The notes under the pieces: generated by a model
What the model was told of the DNA's origin: nothing
Database searches by the model: none
Seen by the model: only the letters and a program-made list of their open reading frames with translations
Shown: piece by piece, positions 43,941-53,732 of the stretch
Position numbering within the stretch: the first letter of the stretch is position 1
Layout: each line of letters begins with the position of its first letter
Assembly (NCBI RefSeq): GCF_003429665.1
Contig: NZ_QUWK01000008.1
Coordinates: 62,001-126,000 of the forward strand
Source of the DNA: Sphaerochaeta halotolerans
GTDB taxonomy: Bacteria > Spirochaetota > Spirochaetia > Sphaerochaetales > Sphaerochaetaceae
DNA: 64,000 nucleotides
Reading direction: 5' to 3'
Program-made: the position numbers and the translations under genes

Positions 43941-44441
43941 ATGATACAGAAAGGAATTGAAGAAACACCTTTGTTTCGTGAATATGAACCTCTGCTCAGT
44001 GCAATGGGTATTACGTTGGTGGACATAGACGAGCTTATTCGTGGAAACAGTGTCCTGGTTACCATTGTGATCATGGCAAAGGAAGAAGAAGTAAACGTCG
44101 ATCATTGTGCCAAGGTGTACCGTTTGGTGTATCCTCGAATGGAACTGACATTGGGAGACCGTGATCTTCAACTTGAGGTCACCACACCGGGACTGCAACG
44201 TACGATTAAGGATTTCTATGAGTTTAGCTTGTTTACCGGCAGGCGTGTACGGGTTTATGATACGAGTAAGCCGGCATGGGTAAGTGGCATCATCAAAGCA
44301 TGTGATGACCATGCACTCACGCTTGACGAGGTATATATTGAGGATGGAAAAGAGATGATTGCAACGATGGTCGTCGAGTTGGCTAGTATACAAAAAGCTA
44401 AACTCGATTATAGATGGGAGGACAATTCACATGGCAACTGA
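43941..44441 (+). CDS. rimP: Ribosome maturation factor RimP
   Basis: The 166-residue cytoplasmic protein assists 30S subunit maturation. It has the two-domain DUF150 plan: EPLLSAMGITLVDIDELIRGNSVLVTIVIM, VDHCAKVYRLVYPRMELTLGDRDLQLEVTTPGLQRTIKDFYEFSLFTGRRVRVY and a C-terminal Sm-like fold ending near IQKAKLDYRWE. An AGGAG site precedes ATG 43941. Its end overlaps the start of nusA by 11 bases. First gene of the operon. Confidence 0.95.
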   Translation: MIQKGIEETPLFREYEPLLSAMGITLVDIDELIRGNSVLVTIVIMAKEEEVNVDHCAKVYRLVYPRMELTLGDRDLQLEVTTPGLQRTIKDFYEFSLFTGRRVRVYDTSKPAWVSGIIKACDDHALTLDEVYIEDGKEMIATMVVELASIQKAKLDYRWEDNSHGN

Positions 44442-45933
44442 AATTGGTGACGCTATTAGAAGTATGGTAGCGGAAAAGAACATTTCCGAGGAGCTGGTTA
44501 TCAGCACCATTGAGGATATACTCCGCGCAGCATACAAAAGAAAATTCGGTACCGATGAGAATGCCGTCATAGAGTTCAGTGAAGACTATACCAGCGTTGA
44601 ACTCGCAAGCAGACGCCAGATTGTCGATGATGACGAATGGTATAATGAAGTAACTGAAATTCCACTCAGTGAGGCAAAAGAAATCCATGAGGAGTGTGAG
44701 ATTGGTGATGAGCTGCTCATTCCTGTTGACCTCAAGGAATTCGACCGCATCAGTGTGCAGAGTGCAAAACAACGAGCCCATCAGAGCTTTCGAGATATCC
44801 AGAAGGATACACTGTACAGCGAATTCAAGGCAAAAGAAGGTCAGCTGATCATTGGTTACTATAGAAGACAGTCTCCTACCGGTGATATCTATGTCGATAT
44901 CGGGAGTACCGAAGGACTTTTGCCCAGGAGAAACCAGTCCAGTAGGGAAAGTTACCAGAGCAATGACAAGATCAAGTGTTATGTAGAGAGTGTAGAGAAG
45001 GCTGAGCGTGGTGTACGGGTCATCCTCTCGAGAACAAGCAGCGAATTGATTCGCAAGCTTTTCGAGGTTGAGGTACCGGAAATTGCACAGAACCAGATTG
45101 ATATCATCAAGATTGTCCGTGAAGCAGGATACCGTACAAAGGTGGCTGTGGCATCACGTAATGATGATATTGACCCTGTAGGCGCCTGTGTTGGGTTGAA
45201 GGGAAATCGAATTCAGACTATCATGAGCGAGATAGAGGGTGAGAAGATTGATATCCTTCGCTACGATCCCAACCCGATCAACTATATCCGCAATGCGCTC
45301 TCACCTGCGCAAGTAAAGGATGTAGTGATTCTTGACAAGAATATCTATCATGCAGTGGCCATTGTGGAAGACACTCAACTTTCATTGGCTATTGGAAAAC
45401 AGGGCTTGAACGTTCGTTTGGCAAACAAGCTGGTTGACTGGATGATTGATGTAAAAACCCAAGCTCAGTTTGACGAGATGGATATTGCCAAGGAAGCTCG
45501 TAGTAGGGCAGAAAGCATTTTCCTCGATGAGCAGGAGTATTATAACGAAGAGCTCGTTGCACAGAATGCAGGTGATATGCTGGAGACACAGGAAGGTGAA
45601 GTTGCCCTTCAGGAGAGTTTCGTCGATGAGGATGAGATTGCCCTCACTGAACTTCCTTTGGATGAGATGTTGCTGAAGAAACTCCATTTCCATGATGTGT
45701 ATAGTGTTGAAGAGTTCATCAATCTCAGCGAAGAGGATCTTGCGAGCTTCAGTGATTTGAGCGAGGAAGAGATTATTGCAATCAAGGATACTATCAATGA
45801 GTATGTTGATATTGTTGAAGATGAAGAGGAAACTGAGACTGAGTATGTCTGTCCCAATTGTGGTTCTTCCATCACAGAGGATATGAATGTGTGCCCAAAC
45901 TGTGGTACAGGTCTGGTATTTGAGGTAGAGTAA
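44431..45933 (+). CDS. nusA: Transcription elongation/termination factor NusA with C-terminal zinc ribbon
   Basis: The 500-residue protein binds RNA polymerase and controls pausing, termination and antitermination. Domains are the N-terminal polymerase-binding domain (from MATEIGDAIRSMVAEK), S1 (about residues 140-210, YVDIGSTEGLLPRRNQ) and two KH domains (DPVGACVGLKGNRIQTIMSEI, LAIGKQGLNVRLANKLVDW). A helical region then carries one helix-hairpin-like repeat (KLHFHDVYSVEEFINLSEEDLASF). The last 30 residues are a zinc ribbon with C474, C477, C488 and C491, not part of the standard NusA plan. ATG 44431 follows GGGAGGA; the frame is open further upstream in rimP. Confidence 0.95.
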   Translation: MATEIGDAIRSMVAEKNISEELVISTIEDILRAAYKRKFGTDENAVIEFSEDYTSVELASRRQIVDDDEWYNEVTEIPLSEAKEIHEECEIGDELLIPVDLKEFDRISVQSAKQRAHQSFRDIQKDTLYSEFKAKEGQLIIGYYRRQSPTGDIYVDIGSTEGLLPRRNQSSRESYQSNDKIKCYVESVEKAERGVRVILSRTSSELIRKLFEVEVPEIAQNQIDIIKIVREAGYRTKVAVASRNDDIDPVGACVGLKGNRIQTIMSEIEGEKIDILRYDPNPINYIRNALSPAQVKDVVILDKNIYHAVAIVEDTQLSLAIGKQGLNVRLANKLVDWMIDVKTQAQFDEMDIAKEARSRAESIFLDEQEYYNEELVAQNAGDMLETQEGEVALQESFVDEDEIALTELPLDEMLLKKLHFHDVYSVEEFINLSEEDLASFSDLSEEEIIAIKDTINEYVDIVEDEEETETEYVCPNCGSSITEDMNVCPNCGTGLVFEVE

Positions 45934-45948
45934 ATTATAGAGGAAATA

Positions 45949-48723
45949 ATGTCGGAAGAGAATAACAAGCCAAAAGCAACGTTGATCAAACATGTTGTGA
46001 ATCCTGTGGAGCACAACAAAGAGCAGATGAGTCCCGCCAAAGAACCTGAGTCAAAACAAAAGGCCACTGAAAAACGTCGAGTGGTCGTGGTAAAGAAGAA
46101 GGTTGTCGTGGTGAAGCCTCAGGCTCGCAAGGAGGCTGAAAAGCCCGAGAAAGAGAAGCAGGAGAGTCAAAAAACCTCCAAGGAAGAAGGTACTAAGGAA
46201 GCAATTGAAAAGAAAAAGACAGCTTCTGAAGGCCGCACAAGCAGTGTGGTACGAAAGGCCCATCGCCATAGTGGGTCAGACAGCCTATCCTCTTCTCCCT
46301 TGCATAATGGTCCGGTCGTAATCAGACCGACCAATCTGCCACCGGTTCCCAACCAGGGATTAACGGTGAAGGATCATAAAGAGTTGCAAAGCAAAAACCC
46401 AGGAGGGATCTCTTCCAAGGAGAGTCCGGTGCCCAGTACAGGTCCTCGTGTTGCTGGCATGGTTGGTGGGCGTCCAGCTCCTGGAACCAGGCCTCCATAC
46501 CGCCCCAACAACAATAGGGGTGGGTATCAAGGCCAGGATTCTCGTGGACCTGCAAGACCTGCAGGCACTGGATATCAGGGACAGGACAGCCGTGGGCCTG
46601 CAAGACCTGCAGGCACGGGATATCAGGGACAGGACAACCGTGGACCTGCAAGACCAGGCGGGTACAGACCAAATTCCAATGGTCCTTCTAGGGGTGGGGC
46701 ACCCTTTCAACGTGGCGGTGGATTCAGAGGGCCAGGTGGTCCGAGGCCTCCATTTGGTGGGCCTCAAGGTGGAGGCAATACCTCTCCCATGCAGGATATG
46801 GCTCCTGTAAACCAGCGGACCAATAAAAAGAGTTTCAAGAAAAAGAACAACGCTACCTATAAGAAACGGAACGCCGAAGAAGAAAAGGAGTTCCAGATTC
46901 AGAGACGCAAGCAACAGGCAGCAGCCAAGCTTGCTGCTGTACCCAAGTCCATCGACATGATGGAGGTCATTACAGTAAGTGACCTCGCCAAGAAGATGAA
47001 TTTGAAAGCAAATGAAATCATTGCAAAACTCCTCAAGATGGGCATGATGGTTACTATCAACCAGCAGATTGACCATGAGACAGCTGAAATTATTTGTAGC
47101 GAGTACAACTGTAAGGTGAATCTGGTCTCACTCTATGATGAAACATTGATCGGTCGTGAACTGGACAAGGATGAAGACCTAATTGATCGTGCACCAATCG
47201 TTACGGTTATGGGACACGTCGACCATGGTAAGACCAAGTTGCTCGATGCAATTCGTTCAACCAAGGTAGCCGAAGGTGAGTATGGGGGGATTACCCAGCA
47301 CATTGGTGCCTACAAGGTTGATCTTCCTGGAAGAGGGGAGGTTGTATTCCTTGATACTCCTGGACACGCAGCCTTCTCTATGATGCGTGCTCGAGGTGCA
47401 CAGGTTACCGATATCGTCATCCTGGTAGTTGCTGCCGATGATGGTGTGATGCCACAAACCCGTGAGGCTATTGACCATGCCCGTGCTGCCAATGTACCCA
47501 TCATAGTTGCAATCAATAAGTGTGACCTGCCTAACGCGAAGCCTGAGCGAGTCATGCAACAGCTCTCTGATCTTGGTTTGATGCCGGAAGCTTGGGGCGG
47601 TCAAACGCTTTATTGTGAAATTTCTGCACTGAAAAAGATCGGTATTGATGAATTGCTTGATACAATCCTCCTCCAAGCAGAAATGCTTGAATTGAAAGTC
47701 AATGCAAACTGCAGGGCTGAAGGAAAGATCATTGAGAGCCGAATCGACCAGGGTAGGGGTATTGTTGCCTCCGTCTTGATTGAACGAGGAACCTTGAGAC
47801 AGGGTGACCATTATGTAGCCGGTATTTATCCTGGCCGTGTAAGAGCCATGTTTGATGATAAAGGTAACAAGATTGAAGAAGCTGGTCCTTCCACTCCTGT
47901 TGAGATTATCGGACTCTCGGATATACCGGGGGCCGGAGATCCATTCCAGGTCACGGAAGATGAGAGACAAGCCCGTCAGGTTGGTAACAAGCGTCAGGAG
48001 CTTGAGAGAATCGGGGATAGCCGTAATGTGAAGAAGGTTACCTTGGACAATCTCTACTCCAAGATCAAGGAAGGAACCATCCAGGAGTTCAATGTCATCA
48101 TCAAGGGTGATGTACAGGGCTCTGTTGAAGCCTTGCAGGGCGCACTACAGAAACTCTCCAACGATGAGATCCATCTCAATGTCATCCATGCAAGTGCCGG
48201 TGCAATCATCGAGAGTGATGTCACCTTGGCCAGTGCATCTGCTGCCTTGATAATCGGGTTCAATGTTCGCCCGACTCCCAGAGCCCAGGTACTCGCCGAC
48301 CAGGAGAAAATCGAGATTCGTAAATACAATATCATTTATGATGTTGTTGACGATATCCGCAGTGCCATGGAAGGCATGCTCAAACCTGAGGTACGTGAGG
48401 TTGAAATCGGTACTGTTGAAGTCCGTGATACCTTTAAAGTACCCAGAATTGGAACGATTGCCGGATGTATGGTTACCAGTGGAAAGGTCAAGAGAAATGC
48501 TTTTGCAAGGGTCTTCCGTGATTCCGTCCAGCTCACTGCTGACAAGGTCAAGATTTCGAGCTTGAAGCGGTTCAAGGATGATGCGAAGGAAGTTGCTGAA
48601 GGTTTTGAATGTGGTATTGGACTTGAGAATTTCAACGATTTGCATGTTGGTGACATTCTGGAGATCATTGAGACTGAGGAAATTGCCCGTAAGTTGGAAA
48701 CAAAAAGTGAAAAACAACAATGA
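45949..48723 (+). CDS. infB: Translation initiation factor IF-2
   Basis: The 924-residue GTPase places initiator tRNA on the ribosome. The first ~380 residues are low-complexity: a Lys/Glu/Val-rich part, then a Gly/Arg/Pro-rich part with three tandem 16-residue repeats. An IF2_N helix module ([26 protein letters not shown]-like) precedes the G domain with [27 protein letters not shown] and NKCDLP. Domains II to IV end with the initiator-tRNA-binding C2 ([15 protein letters not shown]). The stop overlaps rbfA by four bases. Confidence 0.97.
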   Translation: MSEENNKPKATLIKHVVNPVEHNKEQMSPAKEPESKQKATEKRRVVVVKKKVVVVKPQARKEAEKPEKEKQESQKTSKEEGTKEAIEKKKTASEGRTSSVVRKAHRHSGSDSLSSSPLHNGPVVIRPTNLPPVPNQGLTVKDHKELQSKNPGGISSKESPVPSTGPRVAGMVGGRPAPGTRPPYRPNNNRGGYQGQDSRGPARPAGTGYQGQDSRGPARPAGTGYQGQDNRGPARPGGYRPNSNGPSRGGAPFQRGGGFRGPGGPRPPFGGPQGGGNTSPMQDMAPVNQRTNKKSFKKKNNATYKKRNAEEEKEFQIQRRKQQAAAKLAAVPKSIDMMEVITVSDLAKKMNLKANEIIAKLLKMGMMVTINQQIDHETAEIICSEYNCKVNLVSLYDETLIGRELDKDEDLIDRAPIVTVMGHVDHGKTKLLDAIRSTKVAEGEYGGITQHIGAYKVDLPGRGEVVFLDTPGHAAFSMMRARGAQVTDIVILVVAADDGVMPQTREAIDHARAANVPIIVAINKCDLPNAKPERVMQQLSDLGLMPEAWGGQTLYCEISALKKIGIDELLDTILLQAEMLELKVNANCRAEGKIIESRIDQGRGIVASVLIERGTLRQGDHYVAGIYPGRVRAMFDDKGNKIEEAGPSTPVEIIGLSDIPGAGDPFQVTEDERQARQVGNKRQELERIGDSRNVKKVTLDNLYSKIKEGTIQEFNVIIKGDVQGSVEALQGALQKLSNDEIHLNVIHASAGAIIESDVTLASASAALIIGFNVRPTPRAQVLADQEKIEIRKYNIIYDVVDDIRSAMEGMLKPEVREVEIGTVEVRDTFKVPRIGTIAGCMVTSGKVKRNAFARVFRDSVQLTADKVKISSLKRFKDDAKEVAEGFECGIGLENFNDLHVGDILEIIETEEIARKLETKSEKQQ
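46522..46665 (+). repeat. Three tandem 48-bp repeats inside infB
   Basis: The unit codes for [16 protein letters not shown]. Copies start at 46522, 46570 and 46618; the second and third are almost identical at DNA level and the third diverges at its end (PARPGG). Recent duplication or slippage, and likely variation in copy number between strains, is inferred. Confidence 0.85.
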
Positions 48724-49082
48724 GTGAATATAGTCAGAAACGAATAGAAGCAAAACTCTCTGAGGCGATCAGCATGTTGATCGTCACAGGAGAGGTTAAA
48801 AATCCCCTGGTAAGCACACTTTGCTCAGTAAGCAAAGTGGAGCTTTCCCAGGATAATGCCTATGCAACCGTTTACATCTCCTCTGTTCTTGATGACAAGA
48901 GCCTCGAGGAAAGTGTAGCCGGATTGCAGAATGCGAGTGGATTTATTCAGAAACGCGTAGGAGCATTCCTGAAAACCCGGAATACTCCTGTGCTCAAATT
49001 CAAAGCAGACTTTTCTCTTAAAGAAGGGCAAAAGATCAATGCCTTGATTGATTCATTGGTGGAAGATGGGAAAGAACGCTAG
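48720..49082 (+). CDS. rbfA: 30S ribosome-binding factor RbfA
   Basis: The 120-residue KH-like protein matures the 16S 5' end in cold and normal growth. It begins YSQKRIEAKLSEAISMLIVTGEVKNPLVSTLCSVSKVELSQDNAYATVYIS, the typical RbfA fold, and includes RVGAFLKTRNTPVLKFKAD. It overlaps infB by four bases and truB by 17 bases. Confidence 0.95.
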   Translation: MSEYSQKRIEAKLSEAISMLIVTGEVKNPLVSTLCSVSKVELSQDNAYATVYISSVLDDKSLEESVAGLQNASGFIQKRVGAFLKTRNTPVLKFKADFSLKEGQKINALIDSLVEDGKER

Positions 49083-49968
49083 TATTCTCCTCATCAAAAA
49101 AAAACGGGGACTGACCAGTTTTTCCAGTCTGAACGATATCAAGCGTACCATAGACCCAAAAGTAGGGCATGCTGGTACGCTTGATAAGTTTGCAGAGGGG
49201 CTCTTGATTGTGCTCACGGGGAGTATGACCAAGCTGAATGTTCTATTTTCCCGGATGGATAAGCAGTATCGTGCACACATCCAGTTTGGAACAGAGACTG
49301 ATACCCTTGACCCGGAAGGTACAGTAATCGCAGAAGCATCTATACCTCACTATGACACCATCTTAGAAGCCATTCCCAGCTTCATCGGTGAAGGAGAGCA
49401 GGAACCACCTGCCTATAGTGCTTTGCATATCAATGGGAAACGGGCGAGCGAGCTTGTCAGGCAAGGCAAGCAGGTTGTCATGCCTAAACGACCGATAACA
49501 ATCTACGCTTTTTCCCCGATCAGCTACCAGAATGGTGTACTGGTTGCAGATATTCATGTTTCAAAAGGTACCTACATTAGAAGCATTGCCAGGGATTTAG
49601 GAAAAGCATGTGGAAGCAGGGCTCATCTTACTTCCTTGGTTCGTACGAGCATTGGGCCGTTCTCCTTGGATGAGGCGGTTGATGCAAGGAATACGGAAGC
49701 ACTTGTATCCTCCATGCAATATACTGATGCATATTTGAAACGGTTGGAAGATGTCAGTGTGTTTGAAATGCCTGAGAGTGAATTGTTTCGGGTAGCCAAC
49801 GGGTCCTATCCCCATACGGTTACTTGCATCAAGGAAGGTAAAGATGCTGTCTTTGGGGCCTTGTATAGCAAGGACGGTGTCTTACGGGCTGTATCCAACC
49901 TTCAGGAGAAACGTCTCATTGCCCAGATACATCCATATACAGGGGGAAAACAGTATGAAACGATATGA
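49066..49968 (+). CDS. truB: tRNA pseudouridine-55 synthase
   Basis: The 300-residue enzyme makes pseudouridine 55 in the T loop of tRNAs. Motifs are KKRGLTSFSSLNDIKR, HAGTLDKFAEGLLIVLTG (the Asp is catalytic), YRAHIQFGTETDTLDPEGTV, PPAYSALHINGKRASELVRQG and VSKGTYIRSIARDLG. ATG 49066 lies inside rbfA, and the stop overlaps ribF by 14 bases. Confidence 0.95.
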   Translation: MGKNASILLIKKKRGLTSFSSLNDIKRTIDPKVGHAGTLDKFAEGLLIVLTGSMTKLNVLFSRMDKQYRAHIQFGTETDTLDPEGTVIAEASIPHYDTILEAIPSFIGEGEQEPPAYSALHINGKRASELVRQGKQVVMPKRPITIYAFSPISYQNGVLVADIHVSKGTYIRSIARDLGKACGSRAHLTSLVRTSIGPFSLDEAVDARNTEALVSSMQYTDAYLKRLEDVSVFEMPESELFRVANGSYPHTVTCIKEGKDAVFGALYSKDGVLRAVSNLQEKRLIAQIHPYTGGKQYETI

Positions 49969-50791
49969 TTTCATGCATCTCTCAGCTCATCCAGTTCTCT
50001 GGCAAGTGCCCATGGTGGTTTCCATCGGTGTATTCGATGGCATCCACCGTGGACACTTAACTATTCTGGACCGCACAATCTCTTTTGCAAAAGAAAATGG
50101 GTGGGAAAGCATGGTGATCACATTCGACAAGAACCCAAAGATGGTGACAAAAAGCCAACCCTACCATTCCAAACTCACCACAGAGGCGCAAATGCAGGAA
50201 ATCCTTGCCAATCTTGGTGTTAACCATATGGTAGTCATTGACTTTTCTGCTGATTTCAGTAAACTCACAGCTGAGGAGTTCCTTGCTTTGGTTTGTGCTT
50301 TTTGCCAAGTCAAAGCTATGGTTGTCGGAGAAGATTTCCGCTGCGGTGCCCCGGCGTCAAGTGCCGGACCTGTTCAGCTGCAGGAACATCTGAACCGATT
50401 GTCACCAGGTGCGATTGTGGAAGTTCCTCCTTTTGTCCGAACAGACAAGAGAGAGGTTGTTTCAAGCACATTGGTGCGTAAAAAACTTCTTGAGGGCGCC
50501 TTGGAAGAAATCCAAGGTATGCTTGGCAGACCGTATGAATTGGATTTGGTCGCTTATCCCTCCAAATTCACTGAAGACGGGTTGCTGTACCGTACGGCTT
50601 CCTTCATGCAACTACTGCCAATGGCGGGTGTGTATGATGCCTACCTTACACTTTCGGATGATACAAAGGTTCCAGTGAAAACAATCATTGGGAATGAAGA
50701 CCTTCTGATTATTCCAAAAGTTGGGATGTGGGACAGGAAACTGTTACGTACAAAAAGACTTGGCTTAATAGCTAAGGGGAGTAGTTCATGA
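49955..50791 (+). CDS. ribF: FAD synthetase RibF lacking a recognisable riboflavin kinase domain
   Basis: The 278-residue protein has a good N-terminal FMN adenylyltransferase domain: [17 protein letters not shown] with the nucleotidyltransferase Hx[33 protein letters not shown] and [15 protein letters not shown]. After MLGRPYELD, where bifunctional RibF proteins have the flavokinase G-x-x-x-G-x-P-T-A-N loop, the chain reads [20 protein letters not shown] and no such loop exists. Only GVYDAYL recalls the domain. I infer that it adenylylates FMN but does not phosphorylate riboflavin. The start follows AGGGGG; it overlaps rpsO by four bases. Confidence 0.88.
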   Translation: MKRYDFMHLSAHPVLWQVPMVVSIGVFDGIHRGHLTILDRTISFAKENGWESMVITFDKNPKMVTKSQPYHSKLTTEAQMQEILANLGVNHMVVIDFSADFSKLTAEEFLALVCAFCQVKAMVVGEDFRCGAPASSAGPVQLQEHLNRLSPGAIVEVPPFVRTDKREVVSSTLVRKKLLEGALEEIQGMLGRPYELDLVAYPSKFTEDGLLYRTASFMQLLPMAGVYDAYLTLSDDTKVPVKTIIGNEDLLIIPKVGMWDRKLLRTKRLGLIAKGSSS

Positions 50792-51054
50792 TCTCGAAAG
50801 AACAGAAACAAGAAATCATTACGAAGTATGGTGGTGATGAGAAGAACACTGGATCAACACAGGCACAGATTGCCTTGCTGACCGCCAGGATCAACGACCT
50901 TCAGATTCATTTCAAGGCCAATCCCAAGGACCATGCCGGAACTAGAGGGTTGTTGCAGATGGTCGGACATCGCAGGCGCCTCCTGAAGTATCTGCGCAAC
51001 AACGACATAGACGCTTACCGTGCGCTGATCGCAGACCTCGGTCTGAGAAAATAA
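50788..51054 (+). CDS. rpsO: 30S ribosomal protein S15
   Basis: The 88-residue protein binds the central domain of 16S rRNA. It has the full S15 sequence plan: [63 protein letters not shown]. Start overlaps the ribF stop (ATGA). It is followed by a hairpin and pnp, the classic order. Confidence 0.97.
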   Translation: MISKEQKQEIITKYGGDEKNTGSTQAQIALLTARINDLQIHFKANPKDHAGTRGLLQMVGHRRRLLKYLRNNDIDAYRALIADLGLRK

Positions 51055-51085
51055 CGGTGGTGTTTTCACTGTAAATTTGTGTGAA

Positions 51086-51118
51086 TGGCTCCGATGGCTT
51101 TTCAGGCTGTTGGAGCTA
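51086..51118 (+). promoter_or_regulatory. Hairpin between rpsO and pnp, possible RNase processing site
   Basis: TGGCTCCGA (51086-51094) can pair with TTGGAGCTA (51110-51118), nine pairs including G-U. No T-run follows, so it is not a simple terminator. In E. coli the same spacer is cut by RNase III and controls pnp; a like role here is inference. Confidence 0.5.
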
Positions 51119-51170
51119 TTTATATGATATAGTAAAGAAGAACAAAAAGAACGAAGAAAGGAAGAAGAAC

Positions 51171-53279
51171 ATGGAAGTTAAGAAAGTATCTGTACGGATC
51201 GGTAATTCCGACATGGTTTTTGAAACCGGGAAAATTGCCAAACAAGCCAACGGCTCCGTTTATGCCCATTATGAAGGGAGTGCGGTAATCGCAACGGTCT
51301 GCTGTGGCAAACAACCCAACGAAGGCTTGGATTATGTACCACTCAGTGTTGAATATAATGAAAAATACTATGCAGCTGGAAAGATTCCTGGTGGATTTCT
51401 CAAGAGAGAATCCCGCCCCAAGGACAAGGAAATCCTTGTCAGCCGTTTGATCGACCGTCCAATGCGCCCCTTGTTCAACAAGGCTTTTGGCAGGGAAATC
51501 CAGATTGTCCCTACTGCAATCTCCTCTGATATGAGCAATACCCCAGACATCATTGCCATGAACGCAGCCAGTGCCGCAGTCACTATCAGTGATATCCCAT
51601 TTGGTGGTCCAATCGCTGCTGTTCGTATTTCTCTCTTGGATGGCAACTATATTGTCAACCCAACGTTCAGTGAAATTGAAAAAAGCGAGCTTGATATTGT
51701 AGTTGCTGGTACGCGCGACGGGATCACCATGGTCGAAGGTGGTGCAAAAGAGGTGAGTGAAGAGGTGATGCTTGAAGCAATTGCTACTGCTCAGCCTTTC
51801 ATTACCAAGCTCTGTGATGCACAGCTTGAGTTACGCGAACTTGCTGGGAAAGAAAAGCTTCCTATCATAGAGAGCACAGTCGACCTTTCCTGGCTTGCTC
51901 CCGTGAGAGAGTTTGCCTATCCATTGATCAAGAAAGCTTCTTTTGTCAAAGGGAAGATGAATCGCTATGCTGCACTTGCTGAAGTACACGAACAGGTACA
52001 GGAAACGTTTGCAGACCTTATTGGTGAGGATGAAGATCGCCCAAATCAACTTGGTGGTCTTTTTGAAGATCTTGAGTACGAGATTCTTCGTTCCTCGATT
52101 CTCAATGAAGGTGTTCGTACCGACGGTAGAAAGGTTGATGAAATTCGCCCGATTACTTGTGAGGTTGGACTGTTGCCCAGGACTCATGGTTCTGCACTTT
52201 TCACTCGTGGTGAGACACAGAGCTTGGCTGTTACCACCCTTGGTACCGCCAGCGATGAACAGATGTTTGACACTATTGATGGTGAAAAGTCCTTCAGTTC
52301 ATTCATGTTGCATTATAACTTCCCTCCATACAGCGTTGGTGAAACGGGAAGGCTTTCTACCGGAAGACGGGAGATTGGACATGGACACCTTGCCCAGAGA
52401 GCTCTCGAAGCTATCATCCCATCCAAGGATGTCTTTCCGTACACCATCAGAGTTGTAAGTGAAATCATGGAATCCAACGGCTCCTCCTCCATGGCTTCCG
52501 TTTGTGGTGGCTGTCTCTCATTGATGGATGCTGGTGTGCCCATCAAAACTCCTGTTGCTGGCATTGCAATGGGCTTGATCACTGAAGGTGCTGATTACTC
52601 CAAGTATGTGGTTCTCAGTGACATTCTTGGTGAAGAGGACCACCTCGGGGACATGGACTTCAAGGTAACAGGATCTCGTGAGGGTATTACTGCTTTCCAG
52701 ATGGATATCAAGATCGCAGGGGTCACCCCTGAGATTATGAAGAAAGCACTTGAGCAGGCGAAGAAGGGTAGAATTCATATCCTCAATATCATGGAAGATA
52801 CCCTGAAAACTCCTCGTGGGGAAATCAACGAGTATGCTCCCAAGATTTTGACCATGAAGGTCGATCTTGAGAAAATCGGCGCTGTCATCGGCACCGGTGG
52901 CAAGACAATCAAGGCAATCGCCAGCCAGAGTGGTGCTGAGGTCAACATCGCTGATGATGGAACCATCACTATCTACGGCAAGAATGCTGCAGCAGCAAAA
53001 CTTGCCAAGGAACTCGTGCAGTCCATCGTTGAAGAACCTGAAGTAGGGAGAATCTACCAGGGAACGGTTAAGCGAATCATGGACTTCGGTGCATTCATCG
53101 AAATCCTGCCAGGCAAGGAAGGACTCTGCCATATTTCCAAGCTTGCAAAGACTCGTGTCCAGAACGTTGAAGATGTACTTTCCGTCGGGCAGTCCGTACC
53201 GGTAAAGCTTATTGAAATAGACCGTCAGGGTCGTTTGAACCTGAGTTACATTGATGCAATCGAAGGCAATGCCAAATAA
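51171..53279 (+). CDS. pnp: Polyribonucleotide nucleotidyltransferase (PNPase)
   Basis: The 702-residue phosphorolytic 3'-5' exoribonuclease has two RNase PH domains (LVSRLIDRPMRPLFNKAF in the first; RTHGSALFTRGETQSLAVTTLG and MDFKVTGSREGITAFQMDIKI in the second), an intervening helical domain, then KH (IGAVIGTGGKTIKAIASQSGAEVNI) and S1 (VKRIMDFGAFIEILPGKEGLCHISKLA). ATG 51171 follows AAAGGAAG and starts at MEVKKVSVRIG; the frame open further upstream is not likely used. Confidence 0.97.
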   Translation: MEVKKVSVRIGNSDMVFETGKIAKQANGSVYAHYEGSAVIATVCCGKQPNEGLDYVPLSVEYNEKYYAAGKIPGGFLKRESRPKDKEILVSRLIDRPMRPLFNKAFGREIQIVPTAISSDMSNTPDIIAMNAASAAVTISDIPFGGPIAAVRISLLDGNYIVNPTFSEIEKSELDIVVAGTRDGITMVEGGAKEVSEEVMLEAIATAQPFITKLCDAQLELRELAGKEKLPIIESTVDLSWLAPVREFAYPLIKKASFVKGKMNRYAALAEVHEQVQETFADLIGEDEDRPNQLGGLFEDLEYEILRSSILNEGVRTDGRKVDEIRPITCEVGLLPRTHGSALFTRGETQSLAVTTLGTASDEQMFDTIDGEKSFSSFMLHYNFPPYSVGETGRLSTGRREIGHGHLAQRALEAIIPSKDVFPYTIRVVSEIMESNGSSSMASVCGGCLSLMDAGVPIKTPVAGIAMGLITEGADYSKYVVLSDILGEEDHLGDMDFKVTGSREGITAFQMDIKIAGVTPEIMKKALEQAKKGRIHILNIMEDTLKTPRGEINEYAPKILTMKVDLEKIGAVIGTGGKTIKAIASQSGAEVNIADDGTITIYGKNAAAAKLAKELVQSIVEEPEVGRIYQGTVKRIMDFGAFIEILPGKEGLCHISKLAKTRVQNVEDVLSVGQSVPVKLIEIDRQGRLNLSYIDAIEGNAK

Positions 53280-53280
53280 C

Positions 53281-53730
53281 ATGGAGATCCGTTCGGTTGT
53301 GGTAAAGATCAAGAAGCTCAATGAGCATGCTCTCCTTCCCAACTATGGTACGGAGAGAAGTGCAGGTGCTGATCTTTCAGCCTGCCTAGAGGAGGACTTT
53401 CTCCTAAAGGCAGGGTCCTATGCAAAGATTTCCACCGGGTTGAGCATTCAGGTCCCTCCTGGGTACGAGGCACAGGTCAGGCCAAGAAGCGGGCTTGCTG
53501 CCAAGCATGGGATTACGGTCCTCAACAGTCCAGGAACCATTGATAGTGATTATCGTGGTGAAGTGGCTGTCCTCTTGATAAATCATGGGGAAGAGGACTT
53601 TCTCATCCATTGTGGAGACCGTATCGCACAGATGGTTATCGCGCGGTGTGAACAAGCCTCCTTTTTGCCGACTATGGAGCTTGATGCTACAGAACGCGGA
53701 ATTGGAGGCTTTGGTTCAACGGGAGTATAA
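53281..53730 (+). CDS. dut: Deoxyuridine 5'-triphosphate nucleotidohydrolase
   Basis: The 149-residue trimeric dUTPase keeps uracil out of DNA and supplies dUMP. All motifs are seen: AGADLSAC, PRSGLAAKHGI, NSPGTIDSDYRGEV, GDRIAQMVI and the C-terminal Arg-Gly-Gly-Phe-Gly-type ERGIGGFGSTG that closes over the substrate. ATG 53281 (two bases after the pnp stop) is preferred; ATG 53269 would add four residues. Confidence 0.94.
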   Translation: MEIRSVVVKIKKLNEHALLPNYGTERSAGADLSACLEEDFLLKAGSYAKISTGLSIQVPPGYEAQVRPRSGLAAKHGITVLNSPGTIDSDYRGEVAVLLINHGEEDFLIHCGDRIAQMVIARCEQASFLPTMELDATERGIGGFGSTGV

Positions 53731-53732
53731 CG

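Noticed and set aside
46522-46665. Tandem repeats considered as a CRISPR array
   Set aside because: The repeats are in-frame coding units without unique spacers.
46360-47076. Long antisense open frame over infB
   Set aside because: It is low-complexity sequence mirrored from the Gly/Arg/Pro-rich repeats of IF-2, with no start signal.
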